Assembly (NCBI RefSeq): GCF_024802625.1 | Contig: NZ_CP103371.1 | Span: 1,860,001 to 1,924,000 of the forward strand | Direction: 5' to 3' | Source of the DNA: Massilia sp. H6 | GTDB taxonomy: Bacteria; Pseudomonadota; Gammaproteobacteria; Burkholderiales; Burkholderiaceae_D | DNA: 64,000 bases | Shown: positions 61,727 to 64,000 of the stretch, piece after piece | Position numbering within the stretch: the stretch's first letter is position 1 | How the letters are laid out: every line of letters begins with the position of its first letter | Notes under the pieces: model-generated | What the model saw: only the letters and a program-made list of their open reading frames with translations | Databases searched by the model: none | What the model was told of the DNA's origin: nothing | Program-made: the position numbers and the translations under genes

Positions 61727-62515
61727 TTACGCGAAAGGCGCGAGGTGCGGGATCATGGCGCCGAAAACCTTCGGCCCGGCAGCGATCACGTCGCCCTTGT
61801 GCAGGTAGTCCGACTCGCCGCTGAACTCGCCGACGATGCCGCCAGCTTCGGTCACCAGCAGGGCGCCAGCGGCGATATCCCACACTTTCAGGCCTTTTTC
61901 ATAGAAACCGTCGATGCGGCCGGCGGCCACGTTGGCCAGCTCCAGCGCGGCCGAGCCGCTGCTGCGCACGCCATGGCAGCGCGAGGCGATCACTTCGTAC
62001 ATGCGCAAGTATTCGGCCAGCGCGCGCGGATCGGGGCCGTGGCCCGAGGCCAGGAGGGCCTTGCCGAGACGGTCGTTGTTGCGCACGCGGATGCGCTTGT
62101 CGTTCAGGTAGGAGCCGGCACCCTTGGTGGCGGTAAACAAGTCGTTGCGCACCGGGTCGTAGACGACGGCATTGGTGGTCACGCCGCGCTGTTGCAGGGC
62201 GATCGAGATGCAGTAGTTGGGGTAGCCGTGCAGGAAGTTGGTGGTGCCGTCGAGCGGGTCGATGATCCACACGAATTCTGACTCGTCGTTCAGGTTGCTC
62301 GAGGCGCCGCTTTCTTCCGCCAGGATGGCGTGGCCCGGATAGGCCTTGAGCAGCGTTTCCACGATCGCCTGCTCGGCGGCCTGGTCGATATCGGTGACAA
62401 AATCGTTATGTTGTTTTTCAGAAACGGTGATGCGGTCGATGTCGAAAGACGCCCGGTTGATGACGGTGGCGGCGCGGCGGGCGGCCTTGATGGCCGTGTT
62501 GAGCATGGGATGCAT
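61727..62515 (-). CDS. suhB: Inositol monophosphatase family protein SuhB
   Basis: Magnesium-dependent phosphatase of 262 residues; in E. coli SuhB also joins rRNA antitermination complexes. Motifs: ILAEESGA (Glu for metal), [15 protein letters not shown] (metal-binding Asp pair) and [16 protein letters not shown] near 205-220. ATG 62515 was chosen over an upstream frame because [13 protein letters not shown] is the typical N terminus. It is divergent from trmJ, as in E. coli and many other proteobacteria. Confidence 0.95.
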   Translation of the reverse strand: MHPMLNTAIKAARRAATVINRASFDIDRITVSEKQHNDFVTDIDQAAEQAIVETLLKAYPGHAILAEESGASSNLNDESEFVWIIDPLDGTTNFLHGYPNYCISIALQQRGVTTNAVVYDPVRNDLFTATKGAGSYLNDKRIRVRNNDRLGKALLASGHGPDPRALAEYLRMYEVIASRCHGVRSSGSAALELANVAAGRIDGFYEKGLKVWDIAAGALLVTEAGGIVGEFSGESDYLHKGDVIAAGPKVFGAMIPHLAPFA

Positions 62516-62682
62516 GGAGGCTTTCCGTGAAAAAACGCGAACGCCCACCACGCATGCAAGCGCCGTGAACGGTCAGCTAATTAGAGGGTAACAAAGAGCA
62601 AAGCGGTGTCGAACCCGTTAAAATCCATGACTTGAAGTCCATGTATTCCAACCGTCCGCACCGCGCGTTAGCGCTATTTTAA

Positions 62683-63462
62683 ATGAACCCGACCGAAATC
62701 AACACGTCTCTTTTCAAACGACTGCGCATTGTGCTGGTCGAAACTAGCCGCGCCGGCAATCTCGGATCGGTGGCGCGGGCCATGAAGACCATGGGGTTCA
62801 GCGACCTGGTATTGGTCACGCCGCGCTGCGCGGATCCCCTGAACGACCCGGAAGCGGTGGCCTTCGCCAGCGGCGCGCTCGACGTGCTGCAAGGCGCGCG
62901 CATCGTCGGCAGCCTGCAGCAAGCCCTGGAAGGCTGCAATTTCGCCGCTGCGGTGTCGGCCCGCCTGCGTGAATTCTCGCCGCCGATCTGGACTCCGCGC
63001 GCCTTCGCCAGCCATGCGGCAGGGCAGCAAGACCTGCGCCCGGCCCTGATCCTCGGCAACGAGCGGGTCGGCCTGCCCAATACGATCGTCGAAGGCTGCA
63101 ATGTGCTGATCAACATTCCGGCCAACCCTGAGTATTCGTCACTGAACCTGGCGCAGGCGGCGCAGGTGTTGGCCTATGAATGCCGGATGGCGGCCATTGG
63201 CGAGATGGGCGAGGCCGGCGGCGCGGTGCCCGAGCGCGGCGTGGGTTTCCATGGCGACGCCGCCAGCGTGGTCCAGGTCGACGGCATGTACGCGCACCTC
63301 GAACAGGCGCTGGTGGCGATTGGCTTCCTGGATGCGAATAATCCAAAGAAACTGATGCCGCGCCTGAAGCGCCTGTTTGCGCGCACCGGCCTCGAAACCG
63401 AAGAAGTCAACATTTTGCGCGGCATCGCCAGCGAGATCATCAAGCGCGTGCCGCCCGCGTAA
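62683..63462 (+). CDS. trmJ: tRNA (cytidine/uridine-32-2'-O-)-methyltransferase TrmJ
   Basis: SPOUT-class methyltransferase of 259 residues that methylates the ribose of nucleotide 32 in tRNA using S-adenosylmethionine. Features: IVLVETSRAGNLGSVARAMK at the N terminus, VLVTPRC, the knot motifs LGNERVGLPN and INIPANPEYSSLNLAQAAQV, and a C-terminal helical extension (FARTGLETEEVNILRGI). The end of the gene is 6 nt before the next start, so it is probably co-transcribed with the hydrolase gene. Confidence 0.95.
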   Translation: MNPTEINTSLFKRLRIVLVETSRAGNLGSVARAMKTMGFSDLVLVTPRCADPLNDPEAVAFASGALDVLQGARIVGSLQQALEGCNFAAAVSARLREFSPPIWTPRAFASHAAGQQDLRPALILGNERVGLPNTIVEGCNVLINIPANPEYSSLNLAQAAQVLAYECRMAAIGEMGEAGGAVPERGVGFHGDAASVVQVDGMYAHLEQALVAIGFLDANNPKKLMPRLKRLFARTGLETEEVNILRGIASEIIKRVPPA

Positions 63463-63468
63463 GCCCGC

Positions 63469-64000
63469 ATGGGAGCATCCCGACCACTATTTTCGAACGC
63501 CGCTGGCGTGAGCGCGCGCGGGCTGCTGCGCCTGGTCCTGGTGTTGCAGGCGCTGGCCGCGCTCGGGATCGGCGTGGCGGCCATCTCGGTATTCGGGGCC
63601 ACGCGCTGGCAGGCTTTCGGCGCTGGCCTGGGGGGCGTGCTGCTGGTGCGCCTGCTCATCAATGCCAACAATTTCTTCATGAGCGCGCGCCATGCCAGCC
63701 CCACCCCGGCCGAGTTCGAGCTCGGCATCGCGGCGCGCCTGCGCATGTTCCTTGAGGAGTTTGCGGCCAGCATGCTGCAGTCGTCCTGGACCATGCCGCT
63801 GGCGCGCCCCCTGACACGCATTTATCGCGGCTCGGGCGCGCCGCCGGTATTGCTGCTGCATGGCTACGGCTGCAACAGCGGCTACTGGTCGCGCCTGACG
63901 CCCTTGCTCGATGCGGCGCGGATCAGCCATGCGGCGGTCGACCTCGAGCCACTGACGGGCGACATCGATGCCTATGCACCGCTGGTCGAGCAGGCAGTGG
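63469..64000 (+). CDS. Alpha/beta hydrolase, N-terminal part (runs off window)
   Basis: The frame opens at ATG 63469, 6 nt after trmJ, and continues past the window end, so about 177 residues are visible. Two hydrophobic segments near the N terminus (LRLVLVLQALAALGIGVAAI and FGAGLGGVLLVRLLI) suggest membrane anchoring. The alpha/beta-hydrolase start PPVLLLHGYGCNSGYW, with the HG oxyanion motif, lies near 122-137. The nucleophile serine motif would be outside. A lipase or esterase is the likely role. Confidence 0.8.
   Translation, partial: MGASRPLFSNAAGVSARGLLRLVLVLQALAALGIGVAAISVFGATRWQAFGAGLGGVLLVRLLINANNFFMSARHASPTPAEFELGIAARLRMFLEEFAASMLQSSWTMPLARPLTRIYRGSGAPPVLLLHGYGCNSGYWSRLTPLLDAARISHAAVDLEPLTGDIDAYAPLVEQAV

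Noticed and set aside
1-64000. CRISPR array, prophage, IS element or secondary-metabolite cluster
   Set aside because: No regularly spaced repeats, cas genes, integrase, transposase, phage structural genes or large synthase genes were seen.

Overview
This window is a 64 kb piece of a GC-rich Gram-negative chromosome, most likely a betaproteobacterium of the order Burkholderiales, family Oxalobacteraceae (Massilia-like). This rests on the dnaX-ybaB-recR order, the Gcr-type membrane protein, betaproteobacterial porin features, the divergent suhB/trmJ pair and codon use; it is inference, without a database comparison. Coding density is high. I saw no insertion sequence, integrase, prophage, rRNA or CRISPR array. 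There is one tRNA gene.

Layout. 1-2812: DNA replication and repair (dnaX 3' part, ybaB, recR). 2917-7864: a glycosyltransferase and a DUF2334 polysaccharide deacetylase, a small lipoprotein on the opposite strand, and a penicillin-acylase family hydrolase. 7928-19110: a signalling block in which cstA-ybdD (pyruvate/peptide uptake) is followed on the same strand by a hybrid histidine kinase and a receiver-PAS-GGDEF-EAL protein. It is faced on the other strand by a degenerate EAL-HDOD protein overlapping a PAS-GGDEF-EAL protein. 19178-20444: tRNA-Ser(TGA) followed by a structured stretch with inverted copies of the tRNA 3' end and a yefM-yoeB toxin-antitoxin pair whose toxin lacks the usual catalytic histidine. 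20445-29168: a secreted subtilase, L-lactate dehydrogenase next to a TRAP transporter (dctPQM) with an internal terminator, a YitT membrane protein and a shortened porin. 29264-37459: an acidic orphan protein, an orphan sulfate-binding protein, a small gene and a PAP2 phosphatase divergent around two LexA-type boxes, a metallophosphoesterase, a phospholipase-D family lipoprotein coupled to a Gcr-type membrane protein, and a class IV aminotransferase.

37570-57957: a long envelope/stress cluster. It holds OmpA-domain proteins, glycine-zipper lipoproteins, two BON lipoproteins, DUF4398 proteins, AsmA, a ferritin-like protein, the DUF883-YqjE set, CX10C periplasmic proteins, an AI-2E family permease, a BrkB family protein, a peroxiredoxin-glutaredoxin fusion and an MtfA peptidase. 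A Crp/Fnr regulator and an unknown winged-helix-like regulator lie among them. Three intergenic regions share a 16-bp motif. 58037-64000: a VOC protein, hydroxypyruvate isomerase, a MarR regulator, two REP-like hairpins, an RhlE-type RNA helicase, suhB divergent from trmJ, and the start of an alpha/beta hydrolase cut by the window end.

The most interesting points are the tandem LexA boxes controlling an unknown 70-residue protein, the tRNA-Ser 3' inverted duplication next to an apparently disarmed YoeB, the shared promoter motif in the stress cluster, the enlarged TRAP permease, the CX10C repeat proteins and the paired c-di-GMP modules around cstA.
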